Positions 1-7,708 of a DNA stretch of 60,625 nucleotides are shown here, one piece after another. Where the stretch lies: positions 1-60,625 of IMG/VR virus record IMGVR_UViG_3300048996_000177. The stretch is one strand, 5' to 3'. Made by a program: the position numbers and the translations under genes. Under the pieces are notes generated by a model. That model ran no database searches, was not told the origin of the DNA, and saw only the letters and a program-made list of their open reading frames with translations. Origin of the DNA: a virus. The stretch's first letter is position 1. Each line of letters opens with the position of its first letter.

Positions 1-145
1 GGGCTCTGGGATCGGGGTGGGGGGCTGGGAATGGTTTGGCGGTTCCTGATTCGGGACGGGCTGTTGCGGGGCTGGGACAGGTGGCGTCGGGAGTGGTGCA
101 GAAAAGGGGTGGGGCAAAGAAAGGGAAGAAACCGAGTGGGGGTAA
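1..145. repeat. Terminal repeat, left copy
   Basis: Identical to 60481-60625 except at one base (G at 19, C at 60499). One gene frame crosses the join without a break, so this is most simply the assembly overlap of a circular or circularly permuted molecule. The mismatch changes one codon (Trp here, Ser in the right copy). Confidence 0.9.
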
Positions 146-359
146 CGGGAGCTTGGAGTTTGCTAACAAGGGAGCTATCGACTATCGATCGAAGACGGAC
201 CGTAAGCTAAGGGCGATAGGTCGGGAAATGTCTACGTACCTTGGCGATGACGTATCCGTAGGTGGCGTGCGAGTATGCGCAGGCAAATGCAAACGAATCG
301 GGGAGTCCGACTGGATCTATTGCCCCAGGTGTGGTGGCCCGATGGCCGAAAGAGATTAG
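1..359 (+). CDS. C-terminal part of junction-spanning zinc-ribbon protein
   Basis: Continues the gene that starts at 60102; joined across the terminal repeat the protein has 245 residues. The middle is Gly/Lys-rich and low in complexity. The C-terminus has two paired cysteine sites, CAGKC and CPRCG, about 13 residues apart, which look like a zinc ribbon. I do not recognise the family. An internal TTG at 36 could be mistaken for a start, but the open frame and the downstream copy show the gene is longer. Confidence 0.8.
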   Translation, partial: ALGSGWGAGNGLAVPDSGRAVAGLGQVASGVVQKRGGAKKGKKPSGGNGSLEFANKGAIDYRSKTDRKLRAIGREMSTYLGDDVSVGGVRVCAGKCKRIGESDWIYCPRCGGPMAERD

Positions 360-385
360 ACGAAGTTTAAGAGATTGAGACGGGG

Positions 386-397
386 TACGATGACGGT
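386..397 (+). promoter_or_regulatory. Candidate leaderless promoter (-10 box)
   Basis: TACGAT at 386-391 is followed by 6 nt and then the ATG at 398, so transcription would start at about the A of the start codon. No clear -35 box is seen 16-18 nt upstream. The same spacing recurs before many genes in this genome. Confidence 0.5.
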
Positions 398-1123
398 ATG
401 AATCTTCTGCGGAATACCATCATCATTTTCCTGTGGCTGATCATCACGTTGGCCTTGGCGTTCACGGTTCCTCTGGCAGCTGCCATGTTCATGCTGACGA
501 CGGCCATCACATTGATTTTGCGCCCTGGTTTGGTCCGTATCGCCTTTGGAATGGATCGGCGACCGAATCCGCGTTCCACGGGGGGTTCGTCGACTGTGGG
601 CGAAATCAGGGGGCAAACAGGTGTCAACGTGATCGGCAACAACAACACGATTACGGTGAACCACATCAATCAACCCGCCTCCGATGGGGTCAGATATACC
701 GATGGCGGATGGGTTATTGGTCCGGGTCAAATGATCATGATGCCGCCAGATGCGACGTTCGGACGCACTGACGGCGGTCAATGGGTGCCAAAAGGCAACC
801 CGTATGACCCCGATTTCGGTCCGGGGTGGCGTGAGCTGGCCGACAATCGGGATGCCATCATTCGCATATATTCCGGGGGTGGGGTCGGGTCGATGGAGAC
901 GTCCGAACAACGTCGCGAACGCGAATGGCTGGCGGGAAAAGATATCGTCGATGCGGCCAAAAACATCGTGATTCCGGGCGATCGGCCACGGTTGGACGCT
1001 CGACTGCATACACAGCATCCAGAAATGGAATGTGCCATTTGTGGTGTGGAATTCATCGACCATGCATACGCCGATCACCCATGGGAAGAGATTCAGGAAG
1101 CGGGTTTCGAGAATGAAACGTAG
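398..1123 (+). CDS. Membrane protein with RHIM-like motif and zinc site
   Basis: 241 residues. Two hydrophobic segments (about 6-25 and 27-48) predict membrane insertion. Just after them comes VNVIGNNNTITVNHI, a short beta-type motif resembling the RHIM/bacterial amyloid signalling motif. The C-terminal part has a CAIC pair plus several His, possibly metal-binding. The start is supported by a TACGAT box 6 nt upstream and the lack of a ribosome binding site. The function is unknown; a similar motif occurs at about 5.75 kb. Confidence 0.75.
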   Translation: MNLLRNTIIIFLWLIITLALAFTVPLAAAMFMLTTAITLILRPGLVRIAFGMDRRPNPRSTGGSSTVGEIRGQTGVNVIGNNNTITVNHINQPASDGVRYTDGGWVIGPGQMIMMPPDATFGRTDGGQWVPKGNPYDPDFGPGWRELADNRDAIIRIYSGGGVGSMETSEQRREREWLAGKDIVDAAKNIVIPGDRPRLDARLHTQHPEMECAICGVEFIDHAYADHPWEEIQEAGFENET

Positions 1124-1352
1124 ATACGTGCAATGGCGGATGTGGGCATTTCTTGGCTCGCGGTTGTCGACGGCGATCGATCGGTGGCACAATCGACCCC
1201 GGCGCATACGGGTGCTGGTGTATGGCAACCCGGGATATGGCGCGGTACGATTCGTTAGAGGTCCGTTCGTAGAGATTACGGATAAAGATGGCGAAGCAAT
1301 GATCGAAGGATTGCAACGCGGATTGTGGTTGGAGAATAACGACGATGAGTGA
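1113..1352 (+). CDS. Small basic protein, unknown
   Basis: 79 residues, Arg/Trp-rich N-terminal half with a more ordinary C-terminal half. It overlaps the gene before by 11 nt and the one after by 8 nt, which fits translational coupling in a packed early operon. No family recognised. Confidence 0.65.
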   Translation: MKRRYVQWRMWAFLGSRLSTAIDRWHNRPRRIRVLVYGNPGYGAVRFVRGPFVEITDKDGEAMIEGLQRGLWLENNDDE

Positions 1353-1539
1353 TAAGCCGAATACCTGGAAAATGATTCGGGGGTTCGACAACGCACCGGC
1401 GTTGAGAGAATTCGTGGAAGCGTATCAACATGAATTCGAGAAGTTGATTGGTTGCGTGACGTTGCGCGCACAAGCGGAGATCGTTAGGTCCATTGTGGAC
1501 AAAGAAGTTGCACGATCGGAGAATAACGATGGTGAGTAA
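1345..1539 (+). CDS. Small protein, unknown
   Basis: 64 residues, probably helical. The start overlaps the end of the previous gene and its end overlaps the next start. No motif recognised. Confidence 0.6.
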   Translation: MSDKPNTWKMIRGFDNAPALREFVEAYQHEFEKLIGCVTLRAQAEIVRSIVDKEVARSENNDGE

Positions 1540-2284
1540 TCGATTCTTGGAACGGCACGCACGGCTGTTGCGGCGCATTCACATGGCCGCACACACGTGG
1601 GATGCCGACACCCTGGCGACGCACGTCAAGTGGATTCTGGACGCGGAACACGCCTATTGGTCCACCAAGCCCGCAGGTGATTCGGAAGAATGGCGCGATT
1701 ACGAAGACGCAGGTGTTGCGGACCGGCAGGGCCAATGGATGCAAAATAAGACCAAAGCAGATGATCATCCGTTCAAAGATATGCCGTTTAAAGGTATGCC
1801 GGTCGAAGAATTGCAACAATGGATTCAGAAGAATGGCCCCATCCCCGATGCTCTGGACCCGCGTCGTGCTGCATATCGCGGCGACACGCATCCACACCCG
1901 CTGGCCAAGTTTCACACGGGCAATGAACTGTCCACAGGGGACACATTTCCTCCATTCGTTCAGGCGCATCGCGATCCCGTGTCGGGTAAGCTCGTGCCGG
2001 ACATGCCGAACGTTCAAGACATGATGATGCGTTCATCATTCGGGGATGTGGTGAAGGCGGCCACACCCATCATTGATTATCTTCGATGCAATCCAATTCC
2101 TTTGATTCCCCGAGCACCATATGTCGAGGGATTGCGTCGACAGGTGTACGAAATGGGTGTGTGCCTATGCCCGTTGAATGCGACGCACAACAGAAAAGAC
2201 CACGATCAATTCCAGGATATGATCGCCATGGATCTGGACGAACAATATGCCGCCCGTGAACAATCAACATCAAAAGAGGAATAA
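1529..2284 (+). CDS. Hypothetical protein, 251 aa
   Basis: Starts at ATG 1529, overlapping the previous stop by 11 nt. The N-terminus is helical and His/Trp-rich. The middle repeats the phrase KDMPFKGMP. A late CLCP cysteine pair followed by NATHN resembles short motifs in actinophage proteins, but I cannot assign a family. The end is acidic. Confidence 0.7.
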   Translation: MVSNRFLERHARLLRRIHMAAHTWDADTLATHVKWILDAEHAYWSTKPAGDSEEWRDYEDAGVADRQGQWMQNKTKADDHPFKDMPFKGMPVEELQQWIQKNGPIPDALDPRRAAYRGDTHPHPLAKFHTGNELSTGDTFPPFVQAHRDPVSGKLVPDMPNVQDMMMRSSFGDVVKAATPIIDYLRCNPIPLIPRAPYVEGLRRQVYEMGVCLCPLNATHNRKDHDQFQDMIAMDLDEQYAAREQSTSKEE

Positions 2285-2287
2285 GAG

Positions 2288-2419
2288 TTGTCCATTGTGG
2301 ACTTGATCGGCACGGTATCTTTTGTGGCCGTGTCGATCGTGTCAGTCGTTGTACGATGTGTGCATCAAACGAAAGGGGTGAAGAATGGAAGACGTGTTAA
2401 TACCTCTTCCCGAAAATGA
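2288..2419 (+). CDS. Possible 43-aa membrane micropeptide
   Basis: TTG start 4 nt after the previous stop. Residues about 2-22 form one hydrophobic segment, then a basic tail. The last 35 nt overlap the next gene in another frame. Filling of the gap and the transmembrane pattern favour a real gene; the rare start and overlap argue for caution. Confidence 0.4.
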   Translation: MSIVDLIGTVSFVAVSIVSVVVRCVHQTKGVKNGRRVNTSSRK

Positions 2420-2516
2420 ATCACTCGGGATCTTCAATCGAATTCTGTCCGAAGTTCGGGGTCCCAAGCCCAAACCACCACCACGCAAACGTAAAGCTCC
2501 GGTGAAAAGGAAATGA
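2385..2516 (+). CDS. 43-aa Pro/Lys-rich small protein
   Basis: ATG 2385 follows a good ribosome binding site (GAAAGGGG) and the stop overlaps the next start as ATGA. The N-terminus is short and acidic; the last third is a proline stretch and basic tail (KPKPPPRKRKAPVKRK). Possibly nucleic-acid binding; function unknown. Confidence 0.6.
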   Translation: MEDVLIPLPENESLGIFNRILSEVRGPKPKPPPRKRKAPVKRK

Positions 2517-2701
2517 CCAAATTCGAGAAGTGCGTCGAGAGAGATTCCGGTGGAGGGGAATTACATTTTCGGGTGATGCCCGGACCTTGCGAAGGGAAAT
2601 TGTCGTTACGGGTGAATCCGTTTAAGTCCGAGATTCAAGGTAACGACACACCTGAATGGTTGTGCGACAAGCATTACCACGATTGGGCGGACGAGATTTG
2701 A
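2513..2701 (+). CDS. Small Cys/His protein, unknown
   Basis: 62 residues, coupled by an ATGA overlap with the gene before. Three Cys (near residues 7, 26 and 51) and a CDKHYHDW motif near the end suggest a metal site. No family recognised. Confidence 0.65.
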   Translation: MTKFEKCVERDSGGGELHFRVMPGPCEGKLSLRVNPFKSEIQGNDTPEWLCDKHYHDWADEI

Positions 2702-2898
2702 TGACCGAAGCCCTGATCAAGAATGGCATCACACGGTGCAACTGTGCATCCCGGGGGCAACCGTATGCCCGTCCCAACATCGCAGTTGGCCGTACGATCA
2801 CCTGCCGCGTCCATACCGCACGATGGATGTGGGACGGCGTGGCATTCATCCCGGATGGAACATATGGACATAAGAAGCCCGAACGATCTGCCGGGTAA
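2701..2898 (+). CDS. Small Cys-containing protein, unknown
   Basis: 65 residues; the start shares a base with the previous stop. A CNC pair near residue 13 and a further Cys-x-Val-His suggest metal binding. Function unknown. Confidence 0.6.
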   Translation: MTEALIKNGITRCNCASRGQPYARPNIAVGRTITCRVHTARWMWDGVAFIPDGTYGHKKPERSAG

Positions 2899-3307
2899 CG
2901 AAGGGTTGACGTGGTACCGCACCCCGGGTCTGTTCAAGATTCATTACGTGCCAAGGGGAACGTATGGACGGCGTAAGTACAAGACCATTGTGCACAGTAT
3001 TACCGGCGTCGAATGGCAATGCCGCATATCGTTGACCGGCCGTCTCAATACTCGCCCTATCCTAATTCCTAATGAAGATGGATCGAAGACCAAAGAATTG
3101 ATGTACACCGAAGACCAATACGACATCATCAGGTCGGTGGTGTGGAATATCCATCACAAACGCATTGGAATGACACACGCATTCCTTATTCTTCAATCGT
3201 TGGGTTGGACTCATCTTCCCGGACAAACTCCACTGTCCGTGGGTAAAATCGTCAAATGGTACGGAAATCACATCAGGTATAGAAGAAAAGGAATACTATG
3301 GCCATGA
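2864..3307 (+). CDS. Hypothetical protein, 147 aa
   Basis: Start placed at ATG 2864, which overlaps the end of the previous gene in another frame; ATG 2855 in the same frame is an alternative. Basic, with many aromatic residues. The C-terminal half (DQYDIIRSVVWNIHHKRIG and onward) could be a helix-turn-helix. No confident family. Confidence 0.6.
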   Translation: MDIRSPNDLPGNEGLTWYRTPGLFKIHYVPRGTYGRRKYKTIVHSITGVEWQCRISLTGRLNTRPILIPNEDGSKTKELMYTEDQYDIIRSVVWNIHHKRIGMTHAFLILQSLGWTHLPGQTPLSVGKIVKWYGNHIRYRRKGILWP

Positions 3308-3510
3308 ACATGAAAGTGGACGAACCCGTCCGCACGATCACGCTGGAACTGGACTCCACCACGGCCAAGGAAATGGCCGATTGGATCGCCGACGCGGGAG
3401 TGGCGTTGGGCAGTGGCAAGATCGGGAACAATCACGCGCCACACGAAATCAACGAGCTGTACGGCGCACTCGTGTCCATCGCCCAGAACCGTGGATATGG
3501 GGGTCACTGA
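3298..3510 (+). CDS. Small protein, unknown
   Basis: 70 residues; ATG 3298 overlaps the previous gene by 10 nt and follows AAAAGGA. Predicted mixed beta and helix. No motif recognised. Confidence 0.6.
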   Translation: MAMNMKVDEPVRTITLELDSTTAKEMADWIADAGVALGSGKIGNNHAPHEINELYGALVSIAQNRGYGGH

Positions 3511-3512
3511 TT

Positions 3513-4781
3513 ATGGCGGACAGGTCGGGAATGGATGATAAGGTGAGCGTTAGCATGTGGCGTCAGCGTGTTGGTCGGGCGTTGGGCCACGACGACGGGA
3601 AGATCCCCGACTGGGACGTATTGGTCCCACAGATCAAGAAATTGAAAGACCGCATGGCGATCAATGGTGTGTCCAGTGTGAACCCATCGATTCCCGGGAG
3701 TATTCGTAAGAAGTTGGCCATCGCATTGGGCAACGAGCTTTCATCCATCGGGTCAACCGACCTAATCCCCGACTGGAACACGTTGATCAAACAGGCCGAG
3801 AAGTTGGTCGAGACGATCAATGGTGGGCTGGGCAAGTGGGTCGAAGAATTGCGTGTTGCGCTGGAAATTCCCGCCGACGCACGCACCACGTGGGCCGATC
3901 TGATGCGTCAGGTTAAAGCGATGGTGGACGAACAGCCCATTGACATATCCCGGATTCGCATGGAATGGCGTAATCAACTGGCCGCCGCGTTGGGGATGGA
4001 CTTGACCAATGAGGCCATTCCCGATTTCGGGCATCTGGTGGACGAAGTGAAAGATATGCGGGAGATCCCGCGCACCGACCATTCCCATGTAGACTGCAAC
4101 GCGTCGTTCAATGAATTGCGCAGGCGTTCGGAATGGTTGATCGAACGAGCAAAACCAGACCCCATTCAAACCTATGAATGGACGACCGCTCGCAACAACT
4201 GGCGACGTCGGTATGGTGTGGAAGGACCCGTGCTCGGCGATAAACACCCCAAGCCGATGAAGGGACAAAGCACCGCATTGCACGAGGCCGTCGAACACAC
4301 TCAGTCGACATTGAAGTATATCCATGTTCGCACGTCGTCCGGTATTAACCTGCCCGGTCCCACGGTCAACATCCACCAGGCGATCGAATTCTACGTGCTG
4401 GAAAACGAAGACCTGGTCATCGAAGATTCCAGTGGCCCGATCGCCACATACAAACACGGTCATTGGGACACGGTGATGGTCGCGCCGGAGGGGTCCGACA
4501 TTTACGCGTTGGAATGCGACCACGATCCGGCTGACACCGAACCAACATCCACGGTTGATGGTTTCGGCCGCATGCCGTGGGAACGGACCGTACAGACGAT
4601 TTCAGACCCCGTTCCGCCCGGTTTGGTGGCCGACATCCAATCCGCCATCGCGGATGCCGACATGTTGCCGAAAAACACCAAGGCATGCAGGTGCGGATGG
4701 GCGATTCGGTCATATTCAACCTATGACTCAATGGAACGAGTGTGGACCAACGAAAATTGCCCGGTGCACGTTGGTCGTTAG
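3513..4781 (+). CDS. Protein with four tandem helical repeats and C-terminal zinc site
   Basis: 422 residues. The first about 190 residues hold four imperfect repeats of 40-50 residues, each of the pattern W/I-R-x2-L-x-x-ALG then IPDW/F-x2-L-x2-x-VK; the third has TTWADL in place of IPDW. The centre is a separate domain. The end has CRCGW ... CPVH, a likely zinc site. The repeats resemble no family I can name and may form a protein-binding scaffold. Confidence 0.75.
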   Translation: MADRSGMDDKVSVSMWRQRVGRALGHDDGKIPDWDVLVPQIKKLKDRMAINGVSSVNPSIPGSIRKKLAIALGNELSSIGSTDLIPDWNTLIKQAEKLVETINGGLGKWVEELRVALEIPADARTTWADLMRQVKAMVDEQPIDISRIRMEWRNQLAAALGMDLTNEAIPDFGHLVDEVKDMREIPRTDHSHVDCNASFNELRRRSEWLIERAKPDPIQTYEWTTARNNWRRRYGVEGPVLGDKHPKPMKGQSTALHEAVEHTQSTLKYIHVRTSSGINLPGPTVNIHQAIEFYVLENEDLVIEDSSGPIATYKHGHWDTVMVAPEGSDIYALECDHDPADTEPTSTVDGFGRMPWERTVQTISDPVPPGLVADIQSAIADADMLPKNTKACRCGWAIRSYSTYDSMERVWTNENCPVHVGR

Positions 4782-4787
4782 TCGTCA

Positions 4788-4799
4788 TATGGTGTGATC
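4788..4799 (+). promoter_or_regulatory. Candidate leaderless promoter (-10 box)
   Basis: TATGGT at 4788-4793, then 6 nt, then ATG 4800. No good -35 box. It lies in the gap between two genes and matches the -10-to-start spacing seen elsewhere in this genome. Confidence 0.45.
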
Positions 4800-5105
4800 A
4801 TGCGACGATCACAAAAGGATGCGGCGGCATCGGCGATGGTTAACTCTTCAACGACCACTGCCGGGCCGTCGCTTTTGCAGTCCATCGAATCGATATTGCA
4901 GAATGAATGTGTCAAATACATCGAGATGCGCCGTGAAGAAGATAATGGGTACAACGACTCGGCGTTGCGTGTGAAGATTGATATCAAACGCGGGGAAATC
5001 CGTGGGCTCGCACGGACAGTTGCAAAAATCCGTTTGCCGTACGAGGATCAAAAAGTCGTGACCAAACAAGTGGAAAAAGAATTCATCCGAAAGGCGAAAG
5101 AGTAA
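4800..5105 (+). CDS. Hypothetical helical protein, 101 aa
   Basis: Start at ATG 4800 is chosen because of the TATGGT box 6 nt upstream; a GTG at 4794 would lie before the predicted transcript start. Charged, helical C-terminal half. The stop overlaps the next ATG by one base. Confidence 0.65.
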   Translation: MRRSQKDAAASAMVNSSTTTAGPSLLQSIESILQNECVKYIEMRREEDNGYNDSALRVKIDIKRGEIRGLARTVAKIRLPYEDQKVVTKQVEKEFIRKAKE

Positions 5106-5434
5106 TGGCATCAATAGAAGAAAAAATCAGGGACCAGTTCACGGCGGCGGACGCCCTCCGTCGGGAAAAAGACCCCCGAACGGACCACGGCCCGTCTCAG
5201 ATCCAGCGGGACATGGAAATGGCCGAAAAAGAGAAGACGGACATCGAAGAAAAAATCGTGTCCATTCAGCGGAGTATGCAGTTGGAAATGGAACGGCTCG
5301 AATTGGAAGCCGAAGGGTTGCGTACCATCGCGTCCACGAAGATCCGTGCGGCCAACGAGATCCGCAAATTCCTGTACCCGCAATCTCAGGATGAAGGTAT
5401 CGCCGTTCCAGATGTACCTGCGGGGATTGTGTGA
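5105..5434 (+). CDS. Coiled-coil protein, unknown
   Basis: 109 residues with a long Glu/Lys-rich heptad region (about residues 30-85), a clear coiled coil. It overlaps its neighbours by one base on each side, so it is translationally coupled in the early operon. Confidence 0.65.
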   Translation: MASIEEKIRDQFTAADALRREKDPRTDHGPSQIQRDMEMAEKEKTDIEEKIVSIQRSMQLEMERLELEAEGLRTIASTKIRAANEIRKFLYPQSQDEGIAVPDVPAGIV

Positions 5435-5886
5435 TGAGTTACGACGACGATAGGCGCGCGGAAAAGCGGGCCAAGGCTTCCATCGGTATGACGACCATCT
5501 CCATCAACGAGTTGAATGAATTGCGGCGCAAGGCCGCATGGCACGACAACCACCCGGAGATCTCCGGTGTACCGGAGAATAAGTTCGAATCCGGTCTGCG
5601 GGAACTGATCAACAGTTATTCCAAGGAACAGGGTTCAAATACCCCGGACTTCGTGTTGGCGTCATACCTGGTCGCGTGTCTCGACACGTTCGACTACCAC
5701 GTGCGGTATCGGGCCGGTGTGGAAAACACGCCCATGCCGGGGGTGGATTTCGTTCCCGGTGTACAGATCGGTGATCACAACAACCAAGTGAACACGTTCA
5801 ACGATCCGGTTGGTGTGAAACGGTTCCACGAGTTCCGACCGCGCAACATCGGGAAGTCGAACGAACGTCGTCAGCCGAAGCCATGA
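5434..5886 (+). CDS. Protein with RHIM/amyloid-like motif
   Basis: 150 residues. The N-terminal half is helical with ISINELNELRRKAAW. Near the C-terminus is GVQIGDHNNQVNTF, which matches the RHIM-type core (hydrophobic-Q-hydrophobic-G-x-x-N) found in amyloid signalling proteins of animals, fungi and actinobacteria. The motif is visible; amyloid formation is inference. Starts with a one-base overlap (TGATG). Confidence 0.7.
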   Translation: MSYDDDRRAEKRAKASIGMTTISINELNELRRKAAWHDNHPEISGVPENKFESGLRELINSYSKEQGSNTPDFVLASYLVACLDTFDYHVRYRAGVENTPMPGVDFVPGVQIGDHNNQVNTFNDPVGVKRFHEFRPRNIGKSNERRQPKP

Positions 5887-6011
5887 TTCAATGTTGTCTA
5901 TCGGGACAATGGTGTCCATTCGGCTGCCACGCCGACCACGAAAACGATGACGAACCGGAGAGATTCGATGCCGAAGACGAAGTTGTCGAACAACAAACCC
6001 GACCCGAGTGA
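5883..6011 (+). CDS. 42-aa cysteine-rich small protein
   Basis: ATG overlaps the previous stop (ATGA) and fills the gap before the next gene, which it overlaps by 44 nt in another frame. The N-terminus has four Cys and two His (CC, WCPFGCHADH), a likely metal site, followed by an acidic tail. Moderate support because it is short. Confidence 0.5.
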   Translation: MIQCCLSGQWCPFGCHADHENDDEPERFDAEDEVVEQQTRPE

Positions 6012-6309
6012 CGAACCGGTTTCCCAGTTGCAACGTGCCTTTCTGATTTCGGGTACGTACAGGTGTGGCACGGGGTCGGTCATCCCATCACGGGATATGT
6101 CGCACGCGGTAACCGAATTTCTGGACACGTGCGATGTGGACCCCGGCATGATCATGTCGTATACTCAGTCGTATTTCATCCGCCCTGAAACGGTCGCGTT
6201 GAAAGACGTATGGCTGGCCACGGGTGATGAAGAACGTGCCAATTTGGCCCGTGCGTTTCCTGAAATCGCTACGGCCATTTCGGTTCTCGTGGGTGGCGAC
6301 GAAGGGTGA
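5968..6309 (+). CDS. Hypothetical protein, 113 aa
   Basis: Start ATG 5968 is preferred over ATG 5947 because CGGAGAG lies 6 nt before it. Helical; no family recognised. The stop overlaps the next start (GTGA). Confidence 0.6.
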   Translation: MPKTKLSNNKPDPSDEPVSQLQRAFLISGTYRCGTGSVIPSRDMSHAVTEFLDTCDVDPGMIMSYTQSYFIRPETVALKDVWLATGDEERANLARAFPEIATAISVLVGGDEG

Positions 6310-6686
6310 AAGACGCGGATCGTGAATTGCTGGCTGGTGTAGGCGCAAAGCTTGATGAATTGCGTCGGGCTCTCCGTGCCCATGCCGCTTCGTACCATCA
6401 GATCCGTAAATTGCAACAATCCCTCAACGACGATTATTTTGACCTCGTCGTGCGCGTTACGGGTGAAGATCCCGCCGAATTGGAACACCGATCCGGTGCC
6501 ACACCTGGGGCATTCAAGGAAGGCAACGAATATGGGCGGATCAAGAAAGAAGAATCGGACGAAGAAAAAGTTTCGACTCCCCACCCTCGTTCCTCAAAAC
6601 CCCGGGATCCGGGCGGTAAGTATGTTCGACATGGAATGTCCTGTGTGTCACAGACCGGGGATTCCAATCCGATCACCGAAAGGTGA
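6306..6686 (+). CDS. Hypothetical helical protein, 126 aa
   Basis: GTG start coupled to the previous stop. The first 75 residues look like helical protein (LDELRRALRAHAASYHQI). The last 45 residues are charged and overlap another plausible gene in a different frame, so the tail may be less constrained. Function unknown. Confidence 0.55.
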   Translation: MKDADRELLAGVGAKLDELRRALRAHAASYHQIRKLQQSLNDDYFDLVVRVTGEDPAELEHRSGATPGAFKEGNEYGRIKKEESDEEKVSTPHPRSSKPRDPGGKYVRHGMSCVSQTGDSNPITER

Positions 6687-6960
6687 TTCGATCATGCATG
6701 CGGGCCGGGCGGTTCGATGCCGGATGGAAGAAGGAACAGATGGGGCTGAAACGGTCCGTGCGTGGCTGGATGGAATCCATGGGGCTACGTACTCCGCCGA
6801 CAACATTTCAACGGCGACAGACGAATCTGGACGGTACGATCACGACCGGACACCCGACTGGTGGGACACGGACGGGGGCAACCAAGCGATCGGGCACCCA
6901 GTCGACTGGACGGACCCGGCAATCCAAAGTGGACATGACCCGGCCTACCGGGATCGGTAA
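6532..6960 (+). CDS. Hypothetical protein with CPVC motif
   Basis: 142 residues from ATG 6532, which follows GGAAGG; ATG 6622 (MFDMECPVCH) is an alternative start that would reduce the long overlap with the preceding gene. Contains CPVCH and a later Cys, perhaps a partial zinc site. The C-terminal part is acidic with WWDTDGG. Codons end mostly in G or C as elsewhere. Confidence 0.55.
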   Translation: MGGSRKKNRTKKKFRLPTLVPQNPGIRAVSMFDMECPVCHRPGIPIRSPKGDSIMHAGRAVRCRMEEGTDGAETVRAWLDGIHGATYSADNISTATDESGRYDHDRTPDWWDTDGGNQAIGHPVDWTDPAIQSGHDPAYRDR

Positions 6961-7039
6961 GGCGATACCGCAAATCGAAGTGCCGGTGTCACAGATGCCG
7001 CCCGAGTTCGATTACGACGAAGGGAATCCGCCGTCATGA
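6935..7039 (+). CDS. 34-aa small protein
   Basis: Short reading frame linking the preceding gene (26-nt overlap) to the next (ATGA overlap). Ends in an acidic stretch (PPEFDYDEGNPPS). The same frame is open back to 6683, but that upstream part overlaps a better coding frame. Weak support. Confidence 0.4.
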   Translation: MTRPTGIGKAIPQIEVPVSQMPPEFDYDEGNPPS

Positions 7040-7239
7040 AACGCTCGATCTTCGATAGGTTCACGGAGTGGTGGTACGGGCGCGAGTCGCGGAAGCGGAA
7101 GTATTGTTTCCACCATGACATCGGAGGAAACCCTGCGAACACTCGTCCGGCGCATTCATTCATCCATCAGGAGTTGATCGACACGGGAATGCGGAAGTTG
7201 TATTCGTGCAGTAAATGCGGGAAGGTATGGATCATATGA
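7036..7239 (+). CDS. Small zinc-ribbon-like protein
   Basis: 67 residues, coupled by ATGA on both sides. Ends in YSCSKCGKVW, a typical half zinc ribbon, with an earlier CFHH that may supply the other ligands. Function unknown. Confidence 0.65.
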   Translation: MKRSIFDRFTEWWYGRESRKRKYCFHHDIGGNPANTRPAHSFIHQELIDTGMRKLYSCSKCGKVWII

Positions 7240-7469
7240 GTACGTATGAACCCCCATTCCGGGGAAAGGCAAAAGGTAGCGGATCGGAATTCAACCGCAT
7301 GCCGAATATGACGCCGGAATTATTACAGGTATCTCGGGTTCCCGTTGGTGCGCCGGAAGCGTGCATGCGGGTGGTTCGAAAGAATATGGATGACATTGAC
7401 GCGGATGTGATCATCGAAATGCTGGGTTTGCAAGGAATGGTGGATGCAAACTCGTTATTGACCGATTGA
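7236..7469 (+). CDS. Small protein, unknown; last gene of left operon
   Basis: 77 residues from ATG 7236 (ATGA overlap). No recognised motif. It is followed 17 nt later by a strong intrinsic terminator, so it ends the left operon. Confidence 0.65.
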   Translation: MSTYEPPFRGKAKGSGSEFNRMPNMTPELLQVSRVPVGAPEACMRVVRKNMDDIDADVIIEMLGLQGMVDANSLLTD

Positions 7470-7486
7470 TCAACATGTGATATGGG

Positions 7487-7520
7487 ACCCCCGGTGAGTT
7501 ATTCCGTTGCCGGGGGTTTC
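7487..7520 (+). terminator. Intrinsic terminator of left operon
   Basis: Perfect stem CCCCCGG/CCGGGGG (7488-7494 with 7510-7516) with a 15-nt loop and a short T run after it. Placed between the left operon and the packaging/structural promoter. Confidence 0.7.
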
Positions 7521-7562
7521 CGCATGTCAACCGTATGATCAAAATCTCCACGGATACGCCAG

Positions 7563-7598
7563 TTGACACAGGAATAGTTTTATCCGTACATTGTGTAC
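7563..7598 (+). promoter_or_regulatory. Structural-operon promoter with overlapping operator-like palindrome
   Basis: TTGACA at 7563-7568, 18-nt spacer, TACATT at 7587-7592. The inverted repeat GTACA-TTG-TGTAC at 7586-7598 covers the -10 box, where a repressor or activator could act. It is the best match to a vegetative promoter ahead of the packaging and head genes. A hairpin CTTTCG/CGAAAG lies further down in the leader, at about 7685-7702. Confidence 0.65.
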
Positions 7599-7708
7599 AG
7601 TCGCCACGAAGTCGGTCCACGCGACGTTCGGATGTTCATGGCTGCCCGTCCGGGCGTTGAAAATCCAGGACCGTTTCGTGGCGGCTTTCGTCAGTGGCGA
7701 AAGGGGGC

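Noticed and set aside
1-145. True direct terminal repeats of a linear virion genome
   Set aside because: A gene runs across the joined ends and the repeat is short and k-mer-like in length, so an assembly overlap is more likely; read data could change this.
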